Assembly (NCBI GenBank): GCA_002067555.1
Contig: MVQQ01000059.1
Span: 1 to 5,000, forward strand
Reading direction: 5' to 3'
DNA: 5,000 bases
Origin: Syntrophorhabdus sp. PtaB.Bin184
GTDB lineage: Bacteria > Desulfobacterota > Syntrophorhabdia > Syntrophorhabdales > Syntrophorhabdaceae
Part shown: positions 4,539 to 5,000 of the stretch, in pieces
Layout of the letters: the number at the start of each line of letters is the position of its first letter
How positions within the stretch are numbered: the stretch's first letter is position 1
Translations under genes and position numbers: made by a program
Notes under the pieces: generated by a model
What the model saw: the letters and a program-made list of their open reading frames with translations, nothing else
Database searches by the model: none
What the model was told of the DNA's origin: nothing

Positions 4539-5000
4539 TCACCGGGCATCGGGAGGTGGGCTGACAGCCGGGGGTTGGCCGGCCGTGGGCAGGGTTTCTC
4601 CTTGTGCCGGCGGGATGGGGGAGGTCTCGTCGACGGTTTCCGGCGGGGTGGTTGTCACTTCTTCGTAGTCGGGGACGACTATGCCTCTTCTTACCATGAT
4701 AGTGTAGATGATCTTCGCGCGGCGTTCGACGTAGCGGGAGGTCCCGTCCACGCGGTAGCGTCTGGGGTTGGGCAGGGCCGCTGCGAGCTTGGCCGCCTCT
4801 TCCGCGGTGAGCGCCGAGGCGGGCTTGCCGAAGTGGCGCCTCGCGGCGGCCTCGGCGCCGAAGACGCCCTCGCCCCATTCGACGACGTTGAGGTAAAGCT
4901 CGAGGATCCTCCGCTTTGAGAGGGCCCTCTCGAGCCTCCAGGTGATGATCGCCTCCTTGAGCTTGCGGACGGGGTTCTTGGAGGGCGTGAGGTAGAGGTT
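4539..5000 (-). CDS. mtgA: Monofunctional peptidoglycan glycosyltransferase, MtgA-like (N-terminus outside window)
   Basis: C-terminal 153 residues of a family GT51 glycosyltransferase, which polymerises lipid II into glycan strands at the outer face of the inner membrane. The minus-strand frame is open from 5000 to the TGA at 4541-4539. Counting from the window edge, it shows NLYL (the end of the GGSTITQQ-KN region), RKLKEAI (12-18), KRRILELYLNVVEWGEGVFG (29-48) and AAKLAAALPNP (69-79), all GT51 motifs, then RYRVDGTSRYVERRAKII (81-98), typical of the single-domain enzyme; no transpeptidase domain follows. The catalytic Glu region and membrane anchor should lie beyond 5000. In place of the usual short end there is a Pro/Thr-rich tail of about 38 residues (116-153). 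A GTG at 4751 is an internal Val codon in conserved sequence, not a start. The gene converges on vapC. Confidence 0.92.
   Translation of the reverse strand, partial: NLYLTPSKNPVRKLKEAIITWRLERALSKRRILELYLNVVEWGEGVFGAEAAARRHFGKPASALTAEEAAKLAAALPNPRRYRVDGTSRYVERRAKIIYTIMVRRGIVVPDYEEVTTTPPETVDETSPIPPAQGETLPTAGQPPAVSPPPDAR

Noticed and set aside
4575..4919. Plus-strand open frame opposite mtgA
   Set aside because: The minus-strand frame shows GT51 motifs in order, so this Gly/Arg/Asp-rich plus frame is its shadow.

Overview
The window comes from a GC-rich bacterium whose codons strongly favour G or C in the third position. It carries housekeeping genes of cell division, DNA replication and cell-wall synthesis, plus one toxin-antitoxin pair. 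The FtsZ sequence, the stand-alone radical SAM protein and the many short intergenic repeats suggest a deltaproteobacterium in the broad sense (Desulfobacterota, perhaps a Syntrophorhabdus-like lineage). That placement is inferred from recalled family resemblance and was not tested.

Layout: (1) positions 1-1071 hold ftsZ on the plus strand, missing about the first 25-35 codons at the window edge. (2) Positions 1072-1391 are noncoding, with a strong stem-loop just after ftsZ, a 9-bp tandem array, a degenerate array of the same kind in opposite orientation, and a 7-bp tandem array. (3) Positions 1392-2996 encode a radical SAM protein of unknown reaction with a B12-binding-like N-terminal region. 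(4) Positions 2997-3272 are noncoding, with two more 9-bp arrays and a plausible ssb promoter. (5) Positions 3273-3707 are ssb, followed by another 9-bp array. (6) Positions 3788-4485 are a compact vapBC-type toxin-antitoxin operon: a consensus sigma70 promoter with an inverted repeat over its -10 box, a ribbon-helix-helix antitoxin, and a PIN-domain toxin overlapping it by 4 bp. (7) Positions 4539-5000 on the minus strand are the C-terminal part of a monofunctional peptidoglycan glycosyltransferase (mtgA-like), convergent with the toxin and truncated at the window edge.

FtsZ and the MtgA-like enzyme both serve envelope growth and division, SSB serves replication and repair, and VapBC looks like an accessory cassette placed between ssb and mtgA. 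The most unusual features are the recurring 9-bp arrays just after the ftsZ, radical SAM and ssb genes, the 7-bp array before the radical SAM gene, a second FtsZ tail-like motif inside the FtsZ linker, and an SSB tail ending in Val-Pro-Met instead of Ile-Pro-Phe. No wholly new multi-gene system is evident.
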